From positions 25,722,775 to 25,786,774 of the forward strand of contig NC_054881.1 of assembly GCF_018320785.1 (NCBI RefSeq): a stretch of DNA of 64,000 nt, read 5' to 3'. The notes below the pieces were generated by a model that was given only the letters and a program-made list of their open reading frames with translations, was not told the DNA's origin and did not search any database. Position 1 is the first letter of the stretch, and every line of letters begins with the position of its first letter. Origin of the DNA: Cheilinus undulatus. Taxonomy: Eukaryota; Chordata; Actinopteri; Labriformes; Labridae. Position numbers and translations under genes: made by a program. Shown here one piece after another: positions 35,968 to 49,700 of the stretch.

Positions 35968-37180
35968 AAATGCACAAACTCAAATTCTAATCAAGTCATT
36001 TGTCTTATTTCTTGTTGCAAATATTTCATTACACTCATGTTAACCACATTCACCAAAAGTTCAAAATAAACATCTTATTTCAGTTTATAATGAGCCAAAA
36101 ACAAGGCCAGAAGAATATCTCTGCCAACGCAGCAAGAAATTTCACTTAAATGTCATGAAATAAGACGCAGCTTACAAATTTATAGCACACTCACACTAGG
36201 TAATCTGTTCTATGCAGTCGAAGGGTGACAAACTGTGTAGAGGTAGGCCTGGACACAGTTTGGCTGCAGACCGTTTATCTCTGACAGCCACTCTCACAGA
36301 ATATTCATCTGAAATAGTGTACATCTCAGAACAGAAATGCACACTAAAATGTGTTAAATAACACAAGATTAAACTTCTGTTTAGGGTTAGGGTAAGAGTT
36401 TAGGTAACCGTTAGGATACCAAAAGTTACAAATTAAATTAAAAACCTGACAACAAACTGTTAAATAAGAGAGGCCAAGTAAGCAGTGTACTTACAGGAAA
36501 AAAGATCATCCTCCATCAGAACATTCCAACGCAGAGTATCTAACGTAGCTTTGTAGCCATGCAGCCAAGGCAGCTAAAGCTAAGCTCACAAAGCAGCTGC
36601 AGAAGCTATGTATCTACATTATCTATGTAGCTAAGTTAGCTTTAGCTACATTTGGTAAAGCTCACATAGCAAAAGGTAACTATGCTAGAGATAATGCAGC
36701 TACGTAGCTAATGTAGCTATGTGGCTAATGTAGCTAAGGCTAAGCTTACTAAGCAGCTATGTAATATACTTTGAGAGGGTCATCTACTTAGCTACGTTAG
36801 CTTTAGCTATGATTGCTTAAGCTCACATTGCAAAGCTTACTTTACAACAGATAAAGCAGTTACGTAGCTAACGTAGCTACATGGCAAAGGTATTTAAAGC
36901 TAATCTCACAAAGCAGCTATGTTAGCTACATAGATACTTAATCTACTTTCTACTGAAGCATTCCCTGCTTCAGCTAACAGAAATTAAAAAGTGTACAAAG
37001 ATGCCTGAATTCACCGTAGTGTTGACTGGTTTTCTTAGTTATTATGAGATTTTTTCTATCTATATCTCAAAATACGATATCTACCTGGACCTGTCAGGTA
37101 AATGTGGCTTACAAGTAGTGTGATCATATATATTTCTTACTAGAAATAAGACAATTGCAAAGATTTGAGTTTTTGCAGTG
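35968..37180. mobile_element. Non-autonomous DNA transposon (MITE) containing a TAGCTA array
   Basis: Left 'tgcacaaactcaaattc', followed by 'catttgtcttatttcttg'. Right, read inward, 'cactgcaaaaactcaaat', then 'ttgtcttatttctag'. These long imperfect inverted ends enclose about 1.2 kb with no transposase. The centre (36530-36935) is the tandem array listed separately. A related single end is at 19129. The superfamily is not determined. Confidence 0.6.
36530..36935. repeat. Degenerate 'gtagctaa/tagcta' tandem array
   Basis: About 400 bases of repeated 'acgtagctaatgtagcta', 'aagctaagctcac' and 'aaagcagctatg' words. Higher-order units of roughly 90-100 bases begin near 'aagctcacaaagcagct'. The core words are palindromic. 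It lies inside the MITE at 35968-37180. Confidence 0.75.
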
Positions 37181-37454
37181 TACAGTCAGCTCTTTCCTTG
37201 TAGAAAGAGGCAATGTGCCCATTCAATCATATCTCTGTTAAGCCTTGTGAGTGTTTTGATTCTGTATTGATTTCTATAAATGACTACTTTAGTTGGCAGA
37301 GCCCACCAAATGACATGTAAAATAAATAACAGAAAATTAGCCCAAAAACATACCAAATGATATAATAAGAAGGAAAAGTTTGAGTTTTTGCTTCCGCTGA
37401 TAGTCCTCTAGCCCTCCACCAATCAGCTCAGGAGTTCTGTCCCGAGCTTTGGCA

Positions 37455-37780
37455 TCATAGCAGTTCAGACCAGAGGGCCAGTGAGAGCGTCCAGAGAGAT
37501 GGCAGCAGCCACAAGGGAGAGGGGGAGGGTCGAGCACCTAACGGTGAGGCAGAATCCGAGGTGCAGGAGCACACCTCATACCCGTTCTCTGCATGGTCCG
37601 GGTGTTGGCGCACGTTGCCTCTCGTCTCTGTGCTTTTGGGCTCCGAGTCCGGAGAGTCAGACTGCATCTCTGTGCACAGGAGCCAGTCTTTAGCAATGAG
37701 GCGGGGGAATCCTGCCTCCACCTCCATGTCACTACCCGGCACTCGCCAGTACTCCTTCCCCTTAAAGAAATAGGACGAGC
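37455..37780 (-). CDS. mmp17: mmp17 terminal exon (blade 4, stem, GPI signal)
   Basis: Acceptor ctccctgaag, then [19 protein letters not shown] and the rest of blade 4, ending [12 protein letters not shown]. Next comes a polar linker, then [12 protein letters not shown], a short Ser/Pro spacer and a Leu/Trp-rich hydrophobic tail up to the stop. This ordering (small residues, spacer, hydrophobic end) fits a GPI-anchor signal, as known for MT4-MMP. The split Gly codon matches the phase-1 end of the upstream exon 23 kb away. Confidence 0.93.
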
Positions 37781-40700
37781 CTTCAGGGAGAGAGGAGAGG
37801 GATGGTGGTTAGTGTATGTGTGAAAGAGAGAACAGAAACAAAACAGCAGGCTAGTTTTTTCAGCAAAGAACCCCCTGAGAGGTGCAAAATATTATTGGTA
37901 GGAGAAAAAGCCTATCAAAAGAAACACATTACACAATCACTTTCTAATTTACTAAATAACAACACTGTGACAGAAAAACACTCTATGAGGTAAGCTCTTT
38001 CAATTAGCTCTCCAGACTGTTTTAAAAATAAAGACAATTTGTTCTTTTTCATGCAAAGGACATTTTCATATTCACTTTTTACTTTCTGGTTTCCCTTTTC
38101 TTCTGTTTTTAAAACTGAATTCCTCTTTTGACAATGAAAATTCATTTATTGATTTTTTTGTTTCAGCATAAACTTTAAGCAAAAAACAAACACTAAACTA
38201 GAGAAAAAAAAAATAAAAGTAGGATTGGTTATTGGATTTGTTTTTAGGATATCTTAAGGCAGAAATTTACCACCCACCACTATCATTTACATAGGATTGC
38301 TTTTTGGGATGGATATAGGTTCCAGTATCAATTCTTCTCTCTACTTCTTTCATACATGATTCAGAATTTAACAGAAAAAATATCTGATTAAAACTGCAAA
38401 TCAGATTTGGCACAAAAAAGTCTGAGAGTTTATTTTACGCTATATTGCTTAGCCTCTCATCTACAAAAGAAAACAAACCCACATAAAAATATAACATTAA
38501 GGGCCTTAATTTCACGAATGACTGATCTAGGGAGATTGCTATTCATGCTAAGTACTTTCATTCTGTTGTTAGGACTTCACAGTAACACTACTCACTACAT
38601 GGGAGGATTACATGATAGGCTTCTGGAAAATATGCAAAGATATGCAGAATGTTTTCACATCTACAGTTTGTTTGTTTTGGTTTAAACCATTGGTCAAATT
38701 GTTGTATTGCATAATTAAGTCAACTTTGGTCTGTTTTCACATTGGGGACATTTACAAAATGTGTGAAGAAAATGCTCTCAAATTGGTCAAAATTTCTTCT
38801 CCCTGCATATGCTAAGTATATGGGAATTCAACTTCAAACTGAGATGATTACATAAGAAGGAAAGTACTCTGAGCCAATAAATTCAGTCAAGACCACTTTG
38901 TCAAGAAACACACATGATTTGCGACTATAAATATTTCTTTATAAACAGTTATTATTAAGCACTTATGCTGTTATTTATATTTGGCAGTGTGGTTGTTCTT
39001 GGATACCCCCACCTTCCATGAGCCTATGAAGAAAGCAGTAAGCAGGGACAGCAAGTGTTCCTGCTCTTCCTAAGCCAATAAGGAAGAGCAGGGACAGCAA
39101 GTGTTCCTGCTCTTCCTAAGCCAATAAGGAAAGCCTAAGGCAGGGCGAGAAGCAGCAAATCCCAGAGCAGAGCAGGCATCAATGACAACATAATGACACT
39201 GATTAAGTCAGAAGCAGAATAATAAGGAGGAGCTGGGGTGGAGGAGGGTTGCAAGAGCAGCTTGCAGAGAGAGCGGCAAAGTGTAGGCAGGCAAAAGCAG
39301 TTGAAATATGGCAGCATGAGAGCAAATCAGCTGGTCATCACCTGATGAGGGCTTGCATGAGATCAGATGATCTCAGTTATATCAGTGCTTGACTCCTTGG
39401 CCTACCTGAACTAACATGCCCTAACATGGAAACCCTAAAAGACATACAGCCATGCATTTAACTGCAGATTTGTACTGAAGCTCTATTCAGACATGCATCT
39501 CTGCATGATATTCCACTCTGTTCTAGCGATATTGAGTAATTTTTTTTTTTTAATCTTGACTTACTAATGTTGTAAACCAGGGATGTCCAAACTATGTCCT
39601 GGGGGCAAAATGCGGCCTGCAGCCCATTTTTGATTGGCCTACGGCAAATTATTGAGATAAAATGAAATATGACCCACATTAAAACATTAAGCTTGTGCTT
39701 AACTGTATTGTACTTCTTGTTTTCAGCATAAGGCAGTGCTACCATGTTCAATCTGTAAACAAACATTTTGATAAGAAGATATCTTGATTAATAACATGAT
39801 TATTATATAACCTGATGGATTATCACAACAAATAGCAGCACCAATAATTTTTCTGGTGCAGAGCCAGTGGTAGCCAGTGCTAAACGGGGCACCCTGAGAT
39901 CTGATTGACTCCCCAAAATCCTGAAAATGACTCTATTTGCCCTGTCAGCCATTAACTAGCCATTCAGGCATACTCAATCGCGAAGCACGTATTAACTTAC
40001 ACTGGATTGGTCTCACTAACTTTAAAATCCTTATGATGGGTAAAATGAAAGGGGCCCCTTCATCCTAATATATTTCTGTATGTGGCCCTCAGGGGACAGG
40101 GTTTGGACACCCCTGTTGAAAACCAGATGCCATTTCTGGTTGCCCTTGAAAACAAGCTTCTATTTTAAGATGTAAAAAAAAAGGGTAAAATTAGGTCATT
40201 ATCACAGATAAACAGTATTGTTATAGAAAGAATGAGATAAATGAGTCAAAACCTCAAGAAAATAACAGGAAGAGACACATTTTCAAAGGGAAAAGGAAGG
40301 TATATAAACAATATAAATGCTTGCCCACTGAGAGCTTCCATACAAATCTGTCCCTGCGTAAAAATAGATCCCTCACTTTATAAACACAGGGGAAAACAGG
40401 TCTAAAACCAAAAACCTCATCAGCATTTAGTTTCTGCTGCTGCTCAGATGGAAGCCTCCACTCTCTCCATATGAAAATAAACATTGCTGGCACACATCAG
40501 AATTGCCAGCCACCATGTGCTGTCAAAAGATTTTATTTTTCACTGGCTGTTTGTTACTGTGGGATGGCAATGATTCAACCAGAGACTCTGATGGATGATC
40601 TGATCCAAAATGAAGGTGGCAGATGCATCCTGTATATCCTGGACGTTGTGCAGAATAGCTGATATGTAGCCAACAACTTTGGTCGTGATAGCTGCAGGAT

Positions 40701-43700
40701 TTAGCACCCGTTTTGGAAGAGACTTCATGATTGAGCTCTAGTAGGAGAATGCACGAAGAATTCTTAAACTAGAGACAAAGGAGAGAATCTGCATCTCCGA
40801 GCAGGTTCAGTGTAACCACAATTGTTGTTCTTTCAGATTAAATATAGAGGAGAAAAAATTATATAAATCTGGTCATGGTTATCCTTAAAAGGGTGTTAAA
40901 GCCTTTATAGGGTCTCTGTCTGTGTGTTTATGTGTAACGCCTCCTGGACTTCCCTGACATGATAATTGCACTGTGTCGGATGATTGCTACTGACACTCCC
41001 ATTACTATGCCTGTCGTTTCACTGCAGGGTACCAAAGTTAATTAGAGTCATTGAAACATAGCATAGGCACTGGTGAGAAAAGTACAATACTAAGCAGTGT
41101 ATGCTTATGTTGTAAATAGCACTATTTGAGAACAAAGCCTCCAAAAGTCAATGAGTTCTTGGTTTGCACAGGATGAGAAAGCAGGCAATGTGCAATTACA
41201 TGGTTAAAACAGAGTTAATGATATAAAGGGCTATAAATAAACTAAAATAAAAAATGCTTATTTGCAGCAACTCACATTGTTAATGCTTATCTGCATTTCT
41301 TTATGTTTTGCACATTACCTGTCTGTTAAATGTGTTCCTCCTGAATCCAAAATAAATCAAAAAACACTTTCCTTTAACCACTAAATTGATGCTAATTAAT
41401 CTGTGGAGTGCTGACTGCAGGACTTAACATCAACTGATTGCTTCATAATGGTGTTAAAAGCATGGCTAACATACCAAAGCCTCTACCCAATAGGAAAAAA
41501 TGTATGCATGCCAAGTGGAAAATTTTTTCATATTCATTGCAAAATAGTCGGACCCATTCAACATTTACTATGAATTCTTATATCACATAACCTTGTACAG
41601 TCAGTGGATTAGCCAGATTCCATATCTGCCATCAGGCACATCCATCTTGCAAAGCTTTGAGCTTAATAGTTTGTTCCCAGTGGTGCTAATGTGAGGAGCA
41701 GAATTTGGCCAGGCCAAAAGACTCTTCAGGAAGTGTTCATAATCCCACTTCCCCACATCAGAACAAGAATAATTGCAGAATTAATTTTCCAAATTGGGAC
41801 CAAAGTTCATTCACATAGTTTTCTCTGGAGTAGGACGGCTGAACTTGGGGTGAGAGGACTTTTTGTGTTTGTCATGTCAAATTGAAAATATTCAGCTCCT
41901 CAGTGTTCTTCTTCAGCTTTTACACAATGGGTTTATAGCATAACAGTTGTTACCCTTACAAAGTGTGATGGGACAGCTATAGTTTAGATTGCCGTTAGCT
42001 AGCTAACTTTTTGTTAGGCAGTTGTTAGCGTTAATGCTAGAAAGAAATTACAGTTTGGGTTGGTTGTTACATTCTCTCTGGGGTTGGTTGTCACAGCCTT
42101 TTAAGGGAGCTATAGGAGAAGCGTTGGAGGTACAACAAGTTACAGTTAGGTACAAAAGCTCTGCTTAGTTGGAATGCACAGACCCTACATTTGGCATCAC
42201 TGTAGCGCAGAAAGTGATGCATGTAGCCTAGTTGGGTAGGTTATTATTGTTAGAGCTATTTGTTTTGCTCTTTATGTTGCTATAGGCCTATAGCAACATG
42301 TTCCTTGTTCATGTTCCTTGCTCATTTCATGTTAATGCATTAAGTTTTGCCTTTGTCAACCTGTGAATGCAATTAAAGTTTAATATTTAGTTCTGCCTCT
42401 TCCTAGGATTTTTCCCATTAAAAAAAAAAAAAAATTGTGACGAACAACCCCAGAGTGTGTGACAACCATCCCGTGATAGGGTTGGTTGACAAAGGTGGAC
42501 AACAAAGCTTTTAGAAGGTCAGTAAACGTGTTGGAGCCAAAGTTTAAGTATATATTCTTATGCCTTCTGCACACCTACAGCACTTTATTGCACATACTGT
42601 AATACTCAAAATGCAACTGTTTTAAGAAATGCCAGCATAAGTCTTCATTTTTTTAAATACCAGAACAAATACCACACTGTGGACTTGTTACCGAAGTATC
42701 AGCGTACTGTGAGATTTTGATACCATTACATCCCTTGTAATCAAAGATGTCAGTATGGTGACAGTTTCATCAGAACTGAAACATGTGTTTATTAAGAGAA
42801 GAGCAAAGAGCCAAGTTGAAAGTTTTTCATGTTTTTGCTCTTCTCTTGTGTAGCTTTGGCAAGAGTTTGATTTACTGTATCAACTGGCTCCACTGATAGT
42901 TAACAACAATAACAGCTGCCTGTCGAGTTAGTATTGTGGATTAGGTTCCCAGTGCATGTCTACTCTGTTTTGTTGCTCTGATTGGCCTGTAGTGATGCTA
43001 GTGTTTATCCAGTCACCCTCTGTGCAGTTTTTCTAAAACTCAGTGTAAGCACTGTTTCTTGCACAGATGTGAAAAATATCCCATGCCATGGATACATTTG
43101 CATCAGCCCCCTTTGTGTTCCATTAAAAAAAAACTGTTTCAGTGTTTCTTAAATGTATATTTTTGAATGTTTCAATATCTCATGGTTTATTTGATTCAGT
43201 TTTGATTCCTTTCTTTGGGTTAATGGATAGTTTAAAGATATTTTTGATTCAAACCAACTGTTGATCCATAATAAATTCCCTATTTGTTATTTATAAAGAG
43301 GTGCTTATTTCACAGCCAACTTCAGTCAGATGTGACTGAAAGGCTGCATGTTACTTATTGACACAAAAAAGCACAATAAAATATAAAATAATGCAGCTGT
43401 TAAATTCGCAATGCTTTTATCAGCTGATCGAAATAATGTCAAATACATAGAAAAAAAATGTCTTAACTTTTGTGGGCTTATACCATCTAGATAACCATTT
43501 GAAAGAGATTTGCCTGTGAAAAATGACATAATAAATCTAAAGAACACTAAATCTGAACACTAAAGGAATCACAACCTTAGTCCAGGGTGTACCCCAACTC
43601 TTGTCCAATGACAGTCGGGATTTGCAACACCAATTGCTTCCTCTTATTTTGGAGACCGTAGGACCCACAGCACATCTGAACTTTTTTTTCTACTAATGTT

Positions 43701-46700
43701 AGCAACAGCTGTATGAGCGTACCAAAAGATAGAAATGCTGCACAGAAGAAAATAAAATTTAGCAGCAAACCATCTGAACAAGTCAGCATGTGTCAGTACT
43801 GTGGTTCATTCATTATCTTAAATAGAAACTGTAACGATCATTGATTTTTTTGATCCAATGAGAAACATGTGAAGAAGCTCTAAGAAAAGGAAAATGTTCT
43901 TTCATTGTTAATGGCCTTGAGCTCATCAGTGAAAGAAAGTAGGCAGATGGTATTCTGTATTTCAGTGTAGGTGGCTTACAAGTATTTGCTTCAATTTAAC
44001 CTTTATTTACCTGGTAGTTCCTTAAGATTAAGAACCTTCTGAGGGAAACCTAGCCAAGACAGCACACCAGTTACAATTGTAAGGGAAAGGAATAATACAT
44101 CACAGTGTGAGAGAGGATTCTGGAAGGACATAGAAGGATTTAAGCTTTGATTTGTGTTCTGCTGCTGTCAAGGACTTCAACTTGATTGAATTTAGACTTG
44201 GATTTGATTGCACTCTAAAGTGCCTTTGTGAGAAAAATGTTAAAGAATAACTTCAAAATAAACCAACTTTGGCAGTACTGATTTTGCTACAAAGCCTTTA
44301 GCTTTTCTCTTTCAGCATCAGAGTACAGCTCTTTGCTCCAGATTTCTTCTCCTCACTTTGGCCTTGGTAAAAAATACCAAATATGTGGTCAGAATTTGAT
44401 CTCACTATGAGTTACATGCATTCTTGTGGTGGTTTACACCTGGCACTACAATGACTCCCGGGTAATCTTATCAAGAGATTTCTCACATGCTGTGACTCTC
44501 ATGTTACCTCTTAGCCTTTTGCAACACCACAATACTATTGTTACAGTGTTCTGGATGCAATGTGTAAGCACTAAAACGTACTGACGGTGAATCTTGGTCA
44601 TGGCACTGTCATGGAACTGCAATTTGTAAGTGGCAGGTGTAATCCTTGCTCTTGCTACAGAGAATATATAGGCCAGGGTGCATTAGTATACACTACGCTG
44701 AAAGAATGTGAGAAAATGTGTCATAATGCCGTCATAATGACACCATCCATGCCTTCACAGTTCTTGCAGAAGCTTCTCCAGCAAGCCTGGAACTGGGGTG
44801 ACTATAGTGGATCTAAAAAGATCCACAACAACAACTTTAATATTGAATGTTTATTTTTCAATCAATTTTAGAGAGCTTCTTTGGCTACCTGCTAATGCTT
44901 TCTACCATATTGTTTTGTCACATGGCTTGTGACAACTAATGGCAGGCTGTTCTGTCATCATGCAAAAAAAAGGGCATGTCTATACACTTGAGAAGCTGGA
45001 GAGGATGGCCTGAATAGCCCCTAATGGAGAGAAAGAGAGGCAGAGAGCCTGTGATGTGTCCTGCTGTGTCACTGCAGACAGGAAGTGCTCTGAATATTGG
45101 CTCTTGATCAGCCAATATGAAAAGGCGCAATGACTTTTTTTGTGAACATATGTGAACAATTTTTTTTTTTTTTTTACTTTGTGAAGAAGTCTGAGCAAAA
45201 AAAAAATCTTAGTCATTATTGTTTACTGTGTATCACAAATCTTGGGGTTTTATTTTTTTTAATTTTTTTTTTATAGTCCCATAACTTTATTTTTTAAAAT
45301 TCAAGTGATATTACTGCAGCACAAGTATTCTTAAAGCCAAGTTTGTCCTGGAAAAAAAGAAGGATGTTCAGAGCTTGACTGTGCACTAGGGGTGTGAGGG
45401 TTTTTGTATTTGTCCCAAACAGTTACAGTTTGCTACACATATTCCCACGACGAATACGTCCGAACCATTAAAAAAAGATAAGAAGAGAAAACAAAATTTA
45501 ACTGTATTTATCTGCCAATCTTAGCAGAAGTAATGCTGGTAAATGTGGTTGCTAACAGCTATTAAACCACCAATGAAGAAGAAAAGCCTGCTACCAGCTT
45601 CCGCTACAAGTGCGGCAGAGCAGCGAAAACCGCTGCCCTTCTCCCCCCCTCCTCATCTTCACACTGTTTCAAAAAAAAAAAAAAAACCTCCGGATAAGAA
45701 AGCAGAGAGGGTCGAAGATATAACCGCTGCTAATACATTTTAAAGACTACACAGGAACCGGTAGAAGTAGAGAACAACAACTGCAAATGTGGATGAAAGT
45801 GCTCTGCTCAGACTGTTTACATGAGCTCGTCTGGGATCCTTCACTGACACATGAGTCCGGTTTTGCATGAAGAATCGTTGCACCAGCTTTTTCTAAATTC
45901 AAAACGGTGTTACAGCTCTCTTCATACCTCATAAAGATGAGACATTGCTCTAAAAAGCACGTACTTTAATTTGCAAATGTGTTTATTTTGCTTCTGAAAA
46001 CCAGAAGGTCTGGTTTACTGTCTGTCTGTTGCTTTTTTTGTTTTCCTCTTTTTTGTCTCATGTTTACTACCTCACAGGCTGTACCCACTATCACTGATAG
46101 TTCTTAATAACCCTTGACGGAGCAAAGTATAGCTCAATTGATTCAAATTTATATTTCAAACATCTGAATAAAGTATTAACTGCACTAACATTAGTAAAGA
46201 AAAACAATAATAAGTGAGGGGTATCTAGAATTATAAATCTGAGACTTTTTCTTTTTTAGAGATGAACTGGACCTGAACCGAACTGTGACCTCAAAGCCGA
46301 GGTATGAACTGAACTGTGACCTCTGTGAACTGTTACATCCCTACTGTGAACCACAGGGTTGATGTTTCAAAAGACAATATGTCTAGCATGACAAAATAAT
46401 AAAAATAGATTAGGGCTGGGAGGGTTAAAAACAGGTACAGGACCTACTAGTGGTGGTTGGCTGTGTTATAGTTTGATTGGAATGTTTGACTGAGATTGTG
46501 GGCCTGAACTGGTTAGAAAAATATTAAGAATTAGTTAAATGACTCATAATTCTGGTGCCAACCAAGGAATCTGAAATAAATGATAACTGAATCAATCATA
46601 CACATCCCAAGTAAATACAATATGCAATGGCAGAACTCATTTGCAAATGTCTGACGATGACGAGTGACAGTTTACTTTTTGGACACCAGGTGGTTAGTTT

Positions 46701-49700
46701 TCAAATAGAGGTTTTTCCATGCATTTAGCCTTTCATATATACTAGTACACAAAAAAGTTTGAACTTCACTTTAAGGAAAACTTGTTCCAGTGTGGAAGAA
46801 CAACAGTAAGAAAATGTTTGCATATCAAAGTCACCATTACTTGCTCTGAATGAGCTGCTTCACCTGCATAGCCAACGACATCTTATTGTTGACATGGCAT
46901 CCTCTTTACAGCATGTAGGAATTTGCTTTTGCGTTTTCAAGTCAACAAAATAGGGAAAAACTTTCTTTTGAAAAATAACCACCTATGTGTGAACTAGACG
47001 TCAGTGTAACTAAAAAATGTACTTTGCTCAAAAGCTTCAGTTTAACTCATTTTACCAGCATGAGCCTGAAGAGTAAAAAAAAACAACAAAAAAGATTGTC
47101 ATCTGATACCCTTGGCAACTACAGGGCTGAAGTTTGGAATAACAAAATCATGATGAACATTTGTAAACACAAGTAAAAATGCAAGCTCTGCCGGGGCTTT
47201 CCTCAAGAGAATAAGCTCTAAACATATAAATGTTTGTTGGATTGTTTAATCCTGATACATTCCAGGAAACTGGAAAATCTCTATGCTGATTAGCTTTTCA
47301 AACACAGCATCAAAATGTTTGCTCCATGTAAATGTTTTAGTATCTGAAAGTAGTTGTTGGAAGACATCTGTTTGTAGAGAAACATAAATTGTCAGATTTC
47401 CTGCAATGGTAGAGTTGCTGTCATTACTATGCATAGTATCCACACAGAATACTTGAAAACACCAAAGTCTACTGATACATGATCAGCCAGGTCAACTCAT
47501 ATAAATGACAAACACAGCACTTAATTTGCATTTCTCCAAGTCCAACTTTTAAAAGCAATATGGTTCTGTCATCCTCTTTAGCACTCTCTTTTCAAACTAG
47601 CCCGAGTATGTGCCAAGGTTCCCTCTGCTCCTCACTTAAATCAAGTGAGAGCTGCTTTGGTAGGAGAAGCAGAACCCATGCTGTAAAGGCAGAAAGGTTG
47701 CAGTCCATTTACCATGAGTTATGAATAAGCCTATGGACAAAACAAGCAAAACACGACATACCGTACAGTAATCATTTATTCAACTTTATCTTGTTTTACA
47801 AATTGTGGGAAGCCCAAACTTGGATTTAAATAGCCAAGCCATATAGCTTAAAATCTAGCCCCCACAAACAGACTACTTGTTCATATAGAATTTGCGAAGG
47901 GATTATGCCAGTTACCGTCTTTCATTTTTAGATCAAACCCAGGAGATGAACCCTGCAAGAGTCCCAAATAGTTGCCAAGGAGCATGTTTATTTGCTGTTT
48001 CTTGTAATTCTTCAAAACAATTGAAACTCTTAAATGCACAATGTAAATACAAAGTAAACTCTTAAATGTCCCCAGTTACAAGGGAAATGATGCTGGGCTT
48101 CTCTTGTCATTGACAAGAAAACAGAGTAGAAGAGTCCACTTTCTGTGCCTACTCATGAGAATATATAGAGCTTCAGCCTGTTGGAATTAAAATGAGGTAT
48201 TATATAAATATAAGATAAGGTATCCTCTATAGTTCACAGACCCATATTGTACCTCTGAATATCTGAGCTCTTGCAGTAACATAGTTCATTTCTCTTTCTT
48301 CTTAACTATAAAACACCAGTCCCAAAATAGCTCTGTGAGGCCCTTTGCAGTGACGACTGACCTTAATTTCCTCACTTTCAAAAAATGTCCTCATTCCCTG
48401 AGTCTAGAACTGACCTTGATCCTCGCAGAGATAGAAATCCAAAAGTATACGCATTCACAAAGTCACTATCCTTATCCATCTATCACTATTATTGGAAGTC
48501 CAGGCCCATAGGGCTGAATGCCTGCCTGGCTTCTCCATATTCGCTCTTCTTTATTCTCTTTTCTTATCCACAGAGACTAAAAATCTTGGGGCTGTCAGGA
48601 GTGGTGATTAAATATCAAATGTCACCCACTCCTGACTAATAACTCTTGAATAAGCTCAAAAGCACAGCTCGTCTTGACATTATTTGACTAAAGAGGAGTC
48701 AGTGGACAGGATGAACGAGTGAAGATGATGATGACACTTTATCAAGAGGCCCTTCCAGTTTGCTCTTATGGTAATGTGCAATAATGTTCAAGAACTGAAT
48801 ATTTATGGTGCAGTTATTTATAGAGCCAAAACAGAACTCTTAAATTTATGATGACATCTGCTCTTAAAAGCCTCATCCTCTAGTTTCTTATCAAACTACA
48901 ATTACTTAATTACTCGGGTCATTCTCAAAGCCTTATGGTAACAAATCTTTTATATCCTTGCACTGTTTGTCTGTCTTGAGCTCCGCCACTTACTAAAGAT
49001 ATAAGATGCCATAAAAAGCAGGTCCTAAAATACACAGTTTAATGAAATCCGTCATTTTCTAAGATCACAAGGCGGTGTAGTTAAAAGGAATCATTATTCA
49101 ACAAGGATAAATACAGTATCAGGGGACTATTTTCAGCTGCAAGTCAATATTGTACATACTACTTAAGTAGCAAAGAAGCTTTTGACTGATTGCCTCAAGT
49201 AGAATCTACCATGTCCATGTTTATGCTAATGAAGCAACTTATAACCCAATATGTTGATTTATCTAATTCTTGTGTTTTTAATATTATTGAGCCAACAACG
49301 TAGCATCATGGAACAGCAAAGAAGCTCTGCCAGGCTACAGCCGCAATGTCAATTGTTCCATGTTTCAGTAAAAGCAGATATATGCCATCAATTTCATTAT
49401 AACTTTAAATGTCATTTATTGCTCTTTCAATGTTGCAATTACATCTTTTACAATTTATCAGAGTATCAGGAACAATTCAATAAATAAATCATTGTCTTGG
49501 TAGAGAATATGAAAAAAAATCTGCATGCAAAATAAATGTTACTTATTTCTCTACTCGTTTAAATTCATCATCTTCTTTATGCACAGTTTACAACAGATAT
49601 AGTTTTTTTAAGAGTTTGTGATACCCTTGTCTTACCTGTCCCTTTTAAGTGTAAAACTGATATGTATTGTGTCTGTACAGTGAGGGTAATATGCAGTCAA

